From contig LR746264.1 of NCBI GenBank assembly GCA_902729315.2, positions 6,225,878 to 6,289,877 of the forward strand: a stretch of DNA of 64,000 bases, given 5' to 3'. The position numbers and the translations under genes were made by a program. Below the pieces are notes generated by a model. That model saw nothing but the letters and a program-made list of their open reading frames with translations. It was not told the DNA's origin and searched no databases. Within the stretch, counting starts at the first letter, position 1, and every line of letters starts with the position of its first letter. This document shows positions 1-12,430 of the stretch, piece after piece. Source of the stretch: Spirodela intermedia (Eukaryota > Streptophyta > Magnoliopsida > Alismatales > Araceae).

Positions 1-2348
1 TAGCAGCTTTCCACTTCTCCAGTCCCAAAATTGAATCTACATCAAGTAAACAAGAACAAAACCGCAATCAATAGCCACATAGAGTCCAAGAGATTTATAA
101 CAGGTTCACGGATATTGAACTCAATGGCATAGCCAAAAGACTAAAGTTGTACATTAGTACAGAGTGACGAAAGTAATAAACTTATGAAAATCAACCACAG
201 TCATTGACAACAGAATCTAAGCATAAGAATAAATATTTTTTTAGAGATAAAGTAACGGTGCTGATGATGTTGTAAAGGAGATAAAATGGTCGTGAGATTT
301 TAGCAGATAGACACAAAGTTATCAGGATGTAAACAATAAAAAACTTTGCAAGCCTTGTGCAACTTACAACAAGAAAAGACAAAGACTATCTTAACAATTT
401 ATACCTGTTCATTACAACCAGCTGCAAGAAGGTTACCGGTTGATCCACCAACAGCAAAACTGTATACTTCTTTGTTGGAGCCAGCCCTCAGTAAGGAGAT
501 CTAATACATCCAACTTAATTAGACAGAGACAGGAAGAGAATGCAATAAAAATGACAGCTTATGGTCCTTGCATAAGCCTCACAGAATTAGTGGTATTTAT
601 TAAGTCTAACAAATTGATTTTACCAATAACAATACCACACTTCACAATTTTATATTATTTCATATTGATTTTATGCATCATTTTTTAGGCCAAGAAGTTC
701 AAGTTTTAGAAAGTTAAAATGCAGTAAATAAGATGAAATCTTGCAACCGAAAATTATTGGCCCAAGAGCGGAAAAAATGAACTTTATGTGAAGAGATTCA
801 ATCCAAAAACTGTATAGACCATGGGGTCGAGAATTTCAAAAAGTTAGCAAAAGGGGTACAGAAGATCTCATAGAAACATGAACAAATGTGTTGCCAATCC
901 ACCAACATGTATTGATATATTACATTTACAACATAAATCTGAGAATGCAGAAGATCAACCATTTTCGGCATGTTCAATCGCTGCTCAAAGCCAATAAAGC
1001 TTACAATGCGATTAAATCATTCCTCCGAACTTTCTAGAAAGTTTTGCAAACCATCGATTGTTTTTTTTCTCGGTCCTTGTGTTACAATGGCTAGCAAGGC
1101 CTGCTGTTAACAAGACTTACCTGATGTTATGAAGGTTTGGTAAAAACACCTTAGGCAAGCAAACCTACAGGTTGCATAGCCTATACAAGTATCATTGGCG
1201 GCTTGTAGAGTGGAGTAGATCTGAAGTGAACCAAACCATTATAGATCTATCATATAATCCCGTGATAGCCCCTCGTCTCAATCAGCTTCATTTTTTTTTC
1301 ATGTGATTCGTTTATGAAGTATTCACTGCCTTCTAGTTGATAACTGAAAGCAATGGCCGACAATACTGCTAAGATTTTCAGCCAACATAACTTACCAGTT
1401 CAATTCTTAGTCAAAAATAATATTTATTGATGCGACCTGGCTCAGTAAGCATATCTGAAAATTAGTTAGCTTAAACACACTTTTTTTTCCAAAGCACATA
1501 GATAATCATTGGCTAACTTTTTGCAAAACTATTTGCCCCAGCAACTCTTTTAAATAAAAGGAAGACAATACACATGCAAAGCAACTCCAGTGCTTAAAAT
1601 AATGTTTTCATTTTGAAGACAACAAGCAATTAGGAATGCTTAGTCAACGAAGGAAAGCTGAAGAAATAGGCGAACACAATAGTACCTGCTTAAAAGACCT
1701 GGTATCCCAAGCCCTTATCGTGCCATCAGAAGAGCAAGAACATAGTGTATGTGCTGAGGAAGGGATCGAGAATGAAACCTCATTAATGGTTCCACTGTGT
1801 CCTCTGCACTCTCCGAAATACTGTCCTGTTGCTGGAGAGTAAAGCTTGATTGCATTTGAAGAAAGAGATACTGCCAAGGACGAAATCTCCTGGCTTACAT
1901 CCAACATAGACAAGGGATTATAGATTGATTGAAAAACCAATAGTAAATTCTAAATTTAATCAATCGAAATGAAATTTTATAGGATAAAAATAGAGAAATA
2001 GAAACGCAAATGAAGAAGAAATAAAAAGGCGGAGACACAATCCCAAAAACCCAACAGTTCGTAAGGAACAATTAAATGCCCACTACATTCGTCTTCTGCG
2101 CAAAAAATCTAATCCACAATTTCTCTCCAGATTAAATCTCTCTCTTAGTCCACTCCCCCAACGTACTCTATCCTTCAGAGAGAAAGCAGGGAAGGGACCG
2201 AGACCTCGTCGCCGTACCTCGAGGCAATCTGGAACACGTAGTCGTCTCCGAAATTAGTCTGTGTGGTATGCTTGATGCCAAGGCGCTTCGACGGTGACGT
2301 CGACGTCGAGGAAAACGTAGACGAGGCTGCCTCTATCTCCATGTCCAT
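1..2348 (-). CDS. GTS1: GTS1/WDR89-like WD40-repeat protein (5' part, runs off the left edge)
   Basis: Minus-strand gene; the four exons I can place are 2348-2218, 1893-1686, 500-405 and 36-1, giving 157 codons before the window ends. The start ATG (2348) opens a Ser/Thr-rich N-terminus, then a conserved NFGDDYVFQI stretch. Exon 2 carries the first WD repeat (GECRGHSG...SCSSDGTIRAWDTRS); exon 4 starts the next repeat with a FWDWR core. All junctions are GT-AG and in phase (exon 2 uses the acceptor that gives SSQEISSLAVSL after FQIA). The order matches the plant GIGANTUS1/WDR89 family, a WD40 scaffold linked to growth and ribosome biogenesis. The rest of the propeller lies outside the window. 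Exon ends are inferred from frame and family fit, not from transcripts. Confidence 0.85.
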
Positions 2349-2409
2349 ATCGGATTCTCAAGCAACTCCTCGCACCGTACCCCAGTCCCTCTGGGTTTCT
2401 TCTTCCCCC

Positions 2410-2513
2410 AGGGTTTTTGCGGCTTCTTTTATATACATACGAGAGTGTGTATAGATATAAATATTTGGGCCGGAATGGCCCAAGAAAGCACGGCCCAGTT
2501 ATGCTGTTGGGCC
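2410..2513 (-). promoter_or_regulatory. GTS1 core promoter: TATA box, telo-box and four site II motifs
   Basis: Upstream of the GTS1 ATG the minus strand carries TATATAAA (2435-2428), a telo-box AAACCCT (2416-2410) and a cluster of site II motifs (TGGGCC or GGCCCA) at 2466-2471, 2477-2482, 2492-2497 and 2508-2513. Site II plus telo-box is the usual promoter signature of plant ribosome-biogenesis and translation genes, which fits the GTS1 assignment. The implied transcription start is near 2400, giving a leader of about 50 nt. Confidence 0.6.
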
Positions 2514-2639
2514 CTTTTCGACCTGATAATGGGAAGGAGGGGCGCCAGATTTTATTGGATCCCTGAAAGTGTTCCGGTACACATGCGGAACCATCACCGC
2601 GCATTTGCTCCGCAGGATTTTTGTCTTCGGTAATCTCCG

Positions 2640-4732
2640 TGCTCAGTCATTCTCCTCGTCTAGTCGAAAGGTTGAGCTACGTACGAAGGGAATCATTCTG
2701 ACGTCAGACGATTGCTGGCCGATCTCAGCTTAACGCGCGTTGACATCCACGGCGATCGAGAAAGATCCGTTCCGTCCTTTACTCCGAGCTGTCACGGCCA
2801 AGAGCCGCTCTCTCTCTCTGTCTGTCTCCCCCTTCCGGGAATATCGGAGTAGGGAAGGGGGTGGATAGGCACATAGCGGCAAGCCCGGATCCGGGCTTTT
2901 TAAAGGGCACGCGAGTTCCGGGCCAAACCCGCTGGTAACCATAAATTTAACAGAGTTCTACTCGTTAGTTATAAAATATTTCCCGGAACTCGATTTGTTC
3001 TCCCGATAACTCGTGGCCCGATAATAGTTGAGATTCTAAATGGTTGGGATTTTTTTTACTTATTAGGGGTTAGGATCAGCGGACCGAGGCCAAACGGGCG
3101 GGAGGGTCTTTGGTCGTCGGTTCCCGTAGCCGGTGGCCCCACGCCGTCGCCGGAAATTACTGGTACGTGTCGTGGACCGTGCAAAACGTCAAATTTTCTG
3201 GCTCCGTGCGGGAAAGGATTTTCCATGTCCTGCCTGTTTGACCGCAGTCTCTCTCTCTCCCTCTCTGCACTTATTCTGTCTCTCTCTGTCTCTCTCTCTT
3301 TTCACCTCTATATTAACGAGTAGACCCAGTTCCTGACGAGACTCCGACACCTTGTTTTTCTCTGCCGGGAGAAACAGGGACGCATGCACCGGATCGCAAT
3401 AGTCATCAAACCGTGGCAGGTTTCTCTGTCAGTCAGTCACTGTTTATCTCCTCTCTCTCTCTCTCTCTCGCTCTCTATTGCGAGGGCACTTTCTGACGAA
3501 GCCCTCCTACCCATCAGATCACCTCGCCATTGCGGGATGAGGAGGGACGAGAAGGGCATTCTCAGCTGCGATCCCTCACTCAAATGTGGGTAACAACATC
3601 CTGATTGGTCTTCTCGGGTCAATGAAACCGTCCCTGTGCCCGGGAGAGAAGACAGGAGTGGAAGGCAGTCTCTCGTCCCACAGAGCGACAGGCTGCCTCA
3701 TTTTCTTGGGAATTAGTTTCCCTTGATATAAATATGATTCGTACATTAATTATGACTGGAGCGTGGCGGGTCGCCACCAGCCGCTACCTGGGATTCTCGG
3801 GTTAATTATGACGGGAGCCTGTTCTCTCTCTCTCTCTCCCTGGGATCGTAGAGAGAGAACACGGGGGGGAGAGAGAGAAGGAAGCGCCGAGCTCGATGCG
3901 AGGACCAGCCGCGCGTTCCCTCCGAGGAGAGAGGCACTAAGACACTGCTACTCCAACTACTTCAATGGGTCGACGGACAAGGGGACAATTTTTTCAAGAT
4001 TTTTCGCTCGCGGTATCGGCGAAAACATGGAAACGAAGGCTCGTGACGAGTTAGCATCCCGTCAGTTGGCGGAGGGCGATTTCTCGGACGCATTACCTGT
4101 GCTGATCACTGAGGACCACCACAGACGTCTGCTGATTTTCTTTAAGGGTGATGATGCCACATGCGATGCCAACCACTCGTAAACGATAGAGAACAGAAAT
4201 GGGAGAGAAATCACACACCACGGGTATGCGCAAGATTTGAGTGAATAATAACAAGAGAAAAATACACGGAAGAAGCCGCCACGGAGACCAAGACTCGAAC
4301 TGCACCAAGTCTCACTCATGCATGAGAGAAAGGCCCCCAACCTAGACGGCTGCTTTCATCTTTAGCGTAGATTATGACGTGAGATTAGGTTCTATTCATC
4401 TCACGAAAGGACGAAACTACCCCCGGACAGGAATTGATAGTAATGAGCAGGTTCGTACTACTCAACTCACCAATGGTAAACTACAGATCTCATTCGACCA
4501 GAAGGCACATTCATATCGTAGAAAACGCCCGCCGATGCCCAGAGGGTAAGGTTCTATTGAAGACATGGATCTCCACCCTCCAAAATATGCACTCGTATGG
4601 TCTCTCTGTCCCTTTCTCCTCCTCTTTTTCTACTCATTTTGGATTGTGCCACATTGATCCTTCCCATTCTGCGCTTCTCCAATCTTCCCTCCTGTTCGAT
4701 TCTTTACCTATCCTGTATAATTCAAAAACTGG
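2640..4732. other. Spacer between GTS1 and ABCC copy A
   Basis: No gene recognised. It contains several short (CT)n/(GA)n tracts (about 2805-2830, 3246-3300, 3449-3476, 3823-3882) that create low-complexity open frames on both strands. The GTS1 and ABCC copy A genes diverge from this spacer, so their promoters must lie here. Confidence 0.5.
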
Positions 4733-6904
4733 TTGATCTGTGCAGGTTCTCTCACTGCACCAGGTTTTCTTGTCTTCTCTGATTTCCCCTTTCAGGCATG
4801 GCACAGAGTGGAAGAGACGTGTCCGCCGCCCGCCACCTTCTCTTCTTTCTCTTGGATCACGTCTCCCAGCTGCTCCTACGATGGGGCCTCCCTCCCAGAA
4901 TGTCTCCGCTTCGTCTTCCTCTCACCTTGCCCCCAGCGTGCCCTCTCCTCCGCCGTCGACATCCTCTTCCTTCTCACTCTCTTCTTCGTCTCCCTCCACC
5001 CTCTGTGGTGGCGGCTCCACAGAGGGAACTTACCGAGCTCCGACCTCCGTCGACTCCTGATCGAGGAAGATAAGCCAGCCGTCAGAAGCAACCTCTTGTT
5101 TAAGCTGTCCCTGGCCCTTACGGCCGTGCTTTCCTTCTCCTCCGCCGTTCTCTTCATCTTCTCCCCCCTCGGTTACAGCTGGCGGAGCTCGGTGGAGCTC
5201 TTACTTCTCGTCTCCAAGGCCATAGCGAACCTTGGGGCGGTCTTTTTAATAGCTCACGAGAAGCGCTTTGAAGCCGCTACACATGCTCGATCTCTGCGTC
5301 TTTATTGGATCACAAGCTTCCTCATGGCCTCCCTTCTCTCTGCATCCGCTATCCTCCGCTTTATCCACCATGGCTTTCACGAGTCAGAGCTCCTCCCCGA
5401 CGATGTTTTCTCCCTCGCAACCTTCCCCATCTCCTTGTTCCTCCTCTACGTCTCGATCACAGGATCCACGGGCGTCTCCATGGTCCTCCACCTGAAGCCG
5501 GACTCCACTGGAGTTGAGGTCACCGGTTTCGCCACCGCGTCGATAGTCTCCCGGGCCACCTGGATGTGGATGAACTCACTTCTGAACAAGGGTTACCGAT
5601 CTCCCCTGAAGCTGCAGGACGTTCCGACCCTCACGGAGGAGGACCGCGCAGAGCGTATGTATGAGCTGTTTCGGTCAAACTGGCCTAACCCTGCCCTCCG
5701 GTCGAACAATCCTGTTCTAACCGCGCTGCTCCGGTGCTTCTGGCCGATCCTCGCGCTCACCGCCTCTCTCTCTCTATCATCCGATTTATTGTGCTGTATG
5801 TTGGCCCCCTACTGATCAACCGGTTCGTTGACTTCGCCTCTGGGAAGAACCGGCGCTCGCCCTTCGAGGGGTTGTATCTCTGCGGGATCCTCATAGCGGC
5901 GAAGACCGTAGAGGTATTTGCCGCCCACCAGTGCAACTTCCAGTCGCTGAAGCTGGGGATGCTCATCCGCTCCACACTCATCACTTCGCTCTACCAGAAG
6001 GGTTTCCGTCTGTCCTGCTCCTCCCGCCAGTCCCACGGTGTGGGGCAAATCTTGAACTACATGGCCGTTGACGCCCAGCAGCTCTCCGACGTACTGGTCC
6101 AGCTGCACTACCTCTGGCTAACGCCGCTACAGGTTGGGGCCGTCATGACCCTACTTTACTTCAGCATTGGTGTCGCCATGACCACCGCAGCAGTTGCCGC
6201 TATGGCCATACTCATATACATAGTGATGGGGGCCCAGAGGAACAAACGGTACCAGCTCAGGCTGATGAGAATGCGAGACAAACGCATGAAGGCCATCAAC
6301 GAGTTGCTCAACTACATTCTGGTGGTCAAATTTCAGGCGTGGGAGGATCATTTTAATGGGAGAATCCAGAAGCTCCGTGACGAGAAATTTGCCTGGCTGA
6401 CCAAGTTCTTCGTTTCTGTGTCCGGACAACTCATCACTCTGTGGAGCGCACCGGTGGTCGTGTCGACGCTCACCTTCGTCACATGCAGTCTCGCCGGGGT
6501 GGAGCTCGACGCGGGCAAGGTCTTCACCGCAATGTCCTTATTCAGGACCTTGCAGGAGCCGGTGCACAACTTCCCCCAGGCACTGATCCAATCGGCGCAG
6601 GCGCTCATTTCCTTACAGCGGCTCGACGAATTCTTGACCAGCCGCGAGCTCGAGGATGGAGGCGTGGAGAAGGCCCCCCGGGGATGCGACGACGGCGTAG
6701 CTCTGGAGGTCCGGGAAGGGGCCATCAGCTGGGACGATGAGCCGGCGGAGGGCTCGGGCTGGTATCTCCGGGACGTAAACGTTGTCATCAAGAAGGGGTC
6801 GCTGGCGGCTGTGGTTGGGACCGTCGGATCTCTCAAGTCGTCCTTCATCTCGTGCGTTCTCGGGGAGATGAACCGGATTTCCGGCAAGGTACGCCCATGC
6901 CCTC

Positions 6905-6907
<3 letters not shown>

Positions 6908-6943
<36 letters not shown>
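6908..6943. repeat. (CT)n microsatellite in ABCC-A intron 1
   Basis: About 18 CT units inside the 105-nt intron 6889-6993; the matching copy B intron is 495 nt and lacks this tract. Confidence 0.9.
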
Positions 6944-6947
<4 letters not shown>

Positions 6948-9165
6948 AATGTATCTGGATGAATAGGCGGTGGGTGATGTGGAAGATGGGCAGGTTCGGG
7001 TGTGCGGGAGGACGGCGTACGTGCCGCAGACGGCGTGGATACAGAACGGGACGATACAGGAGAACATACTGTTCGGGGCGGCGATGGAGCCGGGGAGGTA
7101 CCAGGAGGTGCTGCGGGTGTGCTGCCTGGAGAAGGACCTGGAGATGATTCAGTTCGGTGACCAGACGGAAATCGGGGAGCGGGGGATCAACCTCAGCGGC
7201 GGCCAGAAGCAGCGCATCCAACTCGCGAGGGCTATCTACCGAGACTGCGATACCTACCTCCTCGACGACGTCTTCAGCGCCGTCGATGCCCAGACCGGCT
7301 CCTTCATCTTAAAGGTCAGACGCCTCCCCCTCGCTGTATTAATACTTTGCTTGGTCGCGTCGGAGAAGAAGAGGGCCCACGGCTGGACAAGTTTGACATG
7401 AGGCCGTGAACCATGGGGACTAATGCGTCGTACCGTGCCGGAATGAACTCCGAGCCTGGCTGCAACCTGGCCCTTCCTGAGCTGGAGAAGGAAGAGAGAA
7501 GTGACGGGCTTTCGAATCATGAAACGAGCCCAAACGGCGAACATGATTATTTAGGTCTGCTTTCTTAATTTACGTGCGAAAAACCTAATGATCCAATTTT
7601 TTTTTATTATCTTATCGTTTATTTTTTATTTAAAAGTTTATGACCAATATGCGAAAAACCGACGCAGGAATGCGTGCGAGGGGCTCTCAAAGGAAAGACG
7701 GTGGTGCTCGTGACCCATCAGGTAGACTTCTTGCACAACGCCGATCTCATATTGGTGAGCTCTTATTGCCTTTCGGTGTCCTCCTTGGTAACGTTAACCC
7801 TGGTTCTTTCCGTGAGGTTTTATGCTGTCTGGATCAGGTCATGCGACAAGGAAAGATTGTCCAATCGGGAATCTACCGGGAACTCCTCGGCGCCGGCACA
7901 GACTTCGGCGTCCTCGTAGCCGCCCATGCCGCTTCCATGGAGATAGTCGAGCAGAACGCCGCCACAGCCTGTGAGAATGATGCCCCGGCGAAGGCATTAG
8001 AGCTACCCCCCCAGACCAGACCCTCGCCGAAGCACAGAACGGCTCCGTCGGCATCCCCACGAAGGGGAAAGGCACGGCCAAGCTCATCGATGAGGAGCAG
8101 CGGCAGACCGGCCCGGTCAGCTGGCGCGTGTACAAGATGTATGGGACGGAGGCTTGGGGATGGTGGGGGGTGGTCGCGGTGCTAGCTACTACCGTGGTGT
8201 GGCAGGTCGCCTTGATGGCCAGCGACTACTGGCTGGCCTTCAAGACCCCAGCGAAGAACGTGGCCTTCTTCAACCCCATTGTTTTTATCCGCGTTTACGC
8301 CACCATCTCCATCGTCTCCGTAGTTCTCGTCACGGTGAGGGCGTTAGTCGTGGCGTTCCTGGGGCTTGCGACGGCGCAACTCTTCTTCCGGCAGCTTCTT
8401 CACAGCGTCCTCCACGCGCCAATGTCCTTCTTCGACACCACGCCTTCTGGGAGGATTCTGAGCAGTAAGGATTTCGAAAAAATATGTGGAAGCATATGCG
8501 AACTAGTAGTCTCACTTATTCTTGATTAAATGTGGCTATTGAGACAGTCAAAGGTCTGTCCTTATTCCAGGCGTCATCGGATCAAACCAACATCGACCTG
8601 TTCCTTCCGTTCTTCGTGGGGATAGTCGTCGCGATGTTTATGACTGTACTCAGCATCCTGGTGATCACATGCCAGGTCGCTTGGCCTACGATCATAATCA
8701 TTATCCCATTAGCAGCGCTCAATTTCTGGTTCAGGGTACTCTCCAATCCTGCTTTTCCGTTCTACTTTCTCTCGAGAAAATATCCTTCAAATTTTGGTCA
8801 ATCATATGTAGCTATTAGTTCATTTTAGACTACTATATTTTTGAACCGTGTCTCCAGGGATACTACCTGGCGACGTCTCGCGAGCTGACCCGCCTGGACT
8901 CCATCACGAAGGCACCAGTCATCCATCACTTCTCAGAGAGTGTCTCTGGTGTTACAACAATCCGCTGTTTCAGGAAGGAGGAAAGTTTCTGCAAGGAAAA
9001 TGTGGATAGAGTCGACGCGAACCTGAGGATGGACTTCCACAACAATGGATCCAACGAGTGGCTGGGTTTCCGCTTGGAGTTGATAGGAAGCCTCATCCTA
9101 TGCTTTTCCGCTCTCTTTATGGTCGTATTGCCAAGCAGCATAGTCAAGCCGGGTACACACTCTCA

Positions 9166-9168
<3 letters not shown>

Positions 9169-9229
<61 letters not shown>

Positions 9230-9242
9230 CTCTCTCTCTCTC

Positions 9243-9284
<42 letters not shown>

Positions 9285-9416
9285 CTCTCTCTCTCCCTCT
9301 CTCTCTCTCTCTCTCCCTCTCTCTCTCCCTCTCTCTCTCTCTCTCTCCCCTCTCTCCTCTCTCCCCCCTCTCTCTCCTCTCTCTCTCCCCCCCTCCCTCT
9401 CCCTCTCTCTCTCTCT
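9169..9416. repeat. Interrupted (CT)n tract in ABCC-A intron before exon at 9456
   Basis: About 248 bp of CT repeats broken by CCCT, TTTCCCC and CCCC variants. It fills most of intron 9153-9455 and lies just upstream of the 3' splice site. It makes the long Ser/Leu frames seen here, which are not protein. Confidence 0.95.
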
Positions 9417-10636
9417 GGAGGTCATGTTGCTCACAGTGGATCGTTGTGATGGCAGAATATGTCGGGTTGTCTCTATCTTATGGCCTCTCTCTCAACACTA
9501 CGCTGTTCTTTGCGATATGGATCAGTTGCTTGGTAGAGAATCGTATGGTATCTGTGGAGAGGATCAAACAGTTCACGAACATCCCCTCCGAAGCAGCCTG
9601 GAAGATCAAGGGCTGTCTCCCGTCAGCGAGTTGGCCAACCAAGGGGAATATCGATATCAGAGACCTCAAGGTAACGTAGTAATTTCGTCGACCTTATTCT
9701 ATATTCTACGTGGGCGAATCTTTCGGTAAACCATACGGGTTACTGACGCAGGTGAAATATCGACCCAACACCCCGATTGTTCTGAAAGGGATCACGCTGA
9801 GGATCAACGGAGGGGAGAAGATCGGAATTGTCGGCCGAACCGGAAGCGGGAAATCGACGTTGATCCAGGCGCTGTTCCGGGTGGTGGAGCCCACCGAGGG
9901 GAAGATAGTCATCGATGGAATCGATATTTCAATGCTGGGCCTTCATGATCTCCGGTCGAGGTTCGGGATCATCCCTCAAGAGCCTGTTCTGTTTGAAGGA
10001 ACGGTGAGGAGCAACATTGACCCGACGGGAGTCTACTCCGACGATGAGATATGGAAGGTGAAGCCGAAAAGACCCTGACATCTTTCACAAGTTAATTTCT
10101 TTATTTTCCATCTCTCAAGGTTCCCGTCGTCTGCTTTGTCCTCGGAGTTCGTCATCGTACATTCGTCCTTTACTGTGCTCCTGAATTTGCAGAGCCTGGA
10201 TCGATGCCAACTCAAGGAAGTTGTGGCCGGAAAACCGGAGAAACTCGATTCTATGGGTACGTTCAATAATGCGTTACTTGTCGGAGAACTGGCCGTCCCC
10301 GAAGAACTTATCGACCGGTTGTTGTCTGGTGCGGGCTTTCCTTATTCTGTGATCTTCAACCCCTTGCAGTGGTGGATAGCGGAGACAACTGGAGCGTGGG
10401 GCAGAGGCAGCTCCTCTGCCTGGGCCGGGTGATGCTGAAGCACAGCCGGATCTTGTTCATGGACGAGGCCACCGCCTCGGTCGATTCACAGACCGACGCG
10501 GTGATCCAGAGGATCATCAGAGAGGACTTCGCCTCCTGCACCATCATCAGCATCGCCCACAGGATACCCACCGTGATGGACTGTGACCGAGTCCTGGTCG
10601 TAGACGCAGGTAGGCTCACGATTCCCCAGTCCACAG

Positions 10637-10640
<4 letters not shown>

Positions 10641-10687
<47 letters not shown>
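10641..10687. repeat. (GA)n microsatellite in the last ABCC-A intron
   Basis: About 23 AG units inside intron 10610-10739; copy B has a shorter tract at the same place (22392-22429). Confidence 0.9.
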
Positions 10688-10690
<3 letters not shown>

Positions 10691-11134
10691 CGTTTTCAGA
10701 AAATAATGGGCCAACAGATGTTTTTTCTCGTCTGCACAGGATTCGCGGCGGAGTTCGACAAGCCATCGAACTTGATAGAGCGGCCGTCACTCTTTGGAGC
10801 CCTGGTTCAGGAGTATGCTAACCGCTCCTCTGATCTATAGCCTGATCAGCTCCATCCGTCATGGAACGCTCTGTCTGCGTCTATTTCCACTCGTAACCCA
10901 CAGCGCAGAAAATTTGTGTGCTTGAAAATTTGTTTCGTGAGGGTTTGACCGAATTCTAAATAAACGTGATCAGTTTTATGATGGAGATGATATCCGAGGC
11001 TTAAATCCGCCTCGGACCGATTTGATGAGCGTGACCTGCAGGCTAATCTGGTTTGCTCGAAGAGTGGTTTTAATCGAACGGCTTCAACACTAAGGGCTTT
11101 GGTCCTTTCGTCCACCCTGAGGATGGATGTAGAT

Positions 11135-11430
11135 CGGCCAGGAAAATATTCTCTTTTTAAGGGGGCTTCAGCCGGAAATTCAAGGGCCTCTTCTCTCTGA
11201 AAGGCCTCGTGCATGTAGCGAGCAGTGAAATCCTATACGGAAGAGGAACTGCGAGTGAGCGCAGAGTGAAGGGACCGAAGGGGCGAATTTGGAGGAAGAA
11301 TAAGAAGGCACGACCAAGGGTGAAGGTGGGAATCCGATAGAAGAAGCCATGCATCTTCAAGCCTGCTTTCAACATCCCTGGGAACTCTCCGTGGCGTAGG
11401 CACGCAGAAGAGGGACGCGAAGGGGAGGGT
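11135..11430 (+). pseudogene. NOP16: NOP16 relic: promoter and start of exon 1
   Basis: It aligns with the intact NOP16 start at about 23744-23980. The frame beginning at 11290 reads WRKNKKARPRVKVGIR, stop, KKPCIFKPAFNIP, matching intact RRKYKQSRAKVRCALPKKKPGVFKPAFAIP codon for codon but with an in-frame TAG at 11338-11340. The start ATG is gone, the TATA box has decayed (tgcatgta for ctataaata) and the telo-box is AAATCCTA. Similarity fades near 11430; exons 2 and 3 are absent. It sits about 300 bp after ABCC copy A, as intact NOP16 sits about 1.26 kb after copy B, so both come from one duplication. Confidence 0.8.
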
Positions 11431-11439
11431 CGTTTCTTT

Positions 11440-12430
11440 TTTACCGGCGACGGCGTGGCTCCGATCTCCCAGCCTTTTCTTGGTCCTATATCAGTCTTTT
11501 TCTACCTCGGAAACTCTTTCGAACAATTATTTTGCATGGAAAGTGTAGTTTCTTCCTCTCCTTATTTGTCAAGATGTACTCTGCATTTTTTATGGTGCAA
11601 AACTATGTCTTGTAAAATTTACATACTCATTACACTAAGACTCTTCCACATCAAATGACTCCAACATCTCTACAACTAGTACGTCATTTCGGATACACAA
11701 CCTAGGTTCCTCGTGATTGGTTAGCCTTAAGTTCCCTATCGTCTTCTATTACTGAAGCTATGTTTCCTCTCGTCGTGGGTCTTATGTAAATTTCATAATA
11801 TTTCTGATTTTGTTGCACAGTAAGATCCATCTATGATGTCTCACCCCTCCCCTCCTCCCATTCTTTTGTCCATTTTATCCCTACTGTCACTCTATGGTTA
11901 TTTTTCTCACAGTCCCCAATCTATCCATCCAGCGTTAACAAGAAGTAAAGAAGGAACCTGATATCTTGGAGCCTTTCTTTCTATTTTACATTATCTTGCA
12001 CTCACGTTTCTCACTGAACTTCGTAGTCCCATTGTGTCAGCGTGGTTTACTCAAGTGAATAAATGTCTTGAATGGTGGGTTTTTTTGCATGGAGAATATA
12101 ATGCTCTTCTCCACATTGGTACTTAGAGTCTTGCTCATGGGCAAGAAAATATGCATGTTATTGACCCAAAAAGATATTCAAAATTAAACGTCATGTTACC
12201 TCCCCCATCGATCAATATAAAGTGTCACTTGTTTTCTGTAGTTATAAAACAAAAAAAAAGAATGAGTATCATGAAACATTTATTTCGGTGAAGTTACTAT
12301 TTAGTCAGTCTTTATGTCCCTTGAAAATTTGTAGGCAATTAATGGAGTGGATGCACATCCACATTTGTATATACGAGCCTCCTCTTGGTTGGCAATTATA
12401 CCAGTTTCATGGTGACATTCAACAAAAATC
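11440..12430. other. AT-rich spacer without recognised genes
   Basis: Low-GC sequence with no convincing coding frame on either strand. It runs into a copia relic on its right. Confidence 0.4.

Larger units (their letters stand above)
4733..10840 (+). pseudogene. ABCC4: ABCC4-like (MRP-type) ABC transporter, copy A, disabled
   Basis: Full-length relative of copy B with the ABCC order TMD0-TMD1-NBD1-TMD2-NBD2. Exons by comparison: about 4733-6888, 6994-7314, 7668-7754, 7838-8464, 8571-8735, 8858-9152, 9456-9670, 9752-10057, 10193-10256, 10370-10609 and 10740-10840. Lesions relative to copy B: the ATG is GTG at 4819 with a 4-nt indel just after it (an upstream ATG at 4733 is in the later frame); a +2 frameshift in a CT-rich run at about 5764-5780; Walker A of NBD1 reads GTVGSLKSS (codon 6832-6834); a 1-nt loss in the C7 run 8006-8012; and loss of 2 nt at the exon donor 8461-8465, breaking the conserved GRILSR. 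An 83-nt intron (7755-7837) is absent from copy B. From 8571 to the stop every exon is open and nearly identical to copy B. A short functional isoform cannot be excluded, but a full transporter cannot be made without correcting several frames. Confidence 0.85.
8555..10912 (+). repeat. ABCC copy A side of a near-identical (gene-converted) tract
   Basis: From the end of the intron before exon 8571 to about 72 bp past the stop codon, this segment matches 20331-22655 almost base for base, introns included, apart from microsatellite length and scattered substitutions. Upstream exons are clearly diverged and the intron 8465-8570 is unalignable over most of its length. Confidence 0.85.

Noticed and set aside
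4733-4821. ATG at 4733 as the true start of a functional copy A
   Set aside because: It adds residues unlike copy B and does not repair the frameshifts further on; listed only as the left limit of the pseudogene.
6348-7221. Long minus-strand frames opposite ABCC-A exons
   Set aside because: GC-rich shadow frames of the plus-strand ABCC coding exons; no domain.
9002-9729. Long Ser/Leu-repeat open frames in ABCC-A (and the same at 20779-21479)
   Set aside because: They read through a (CT)n intronic microsatellite between two well-supported ABCC exons; not protein.
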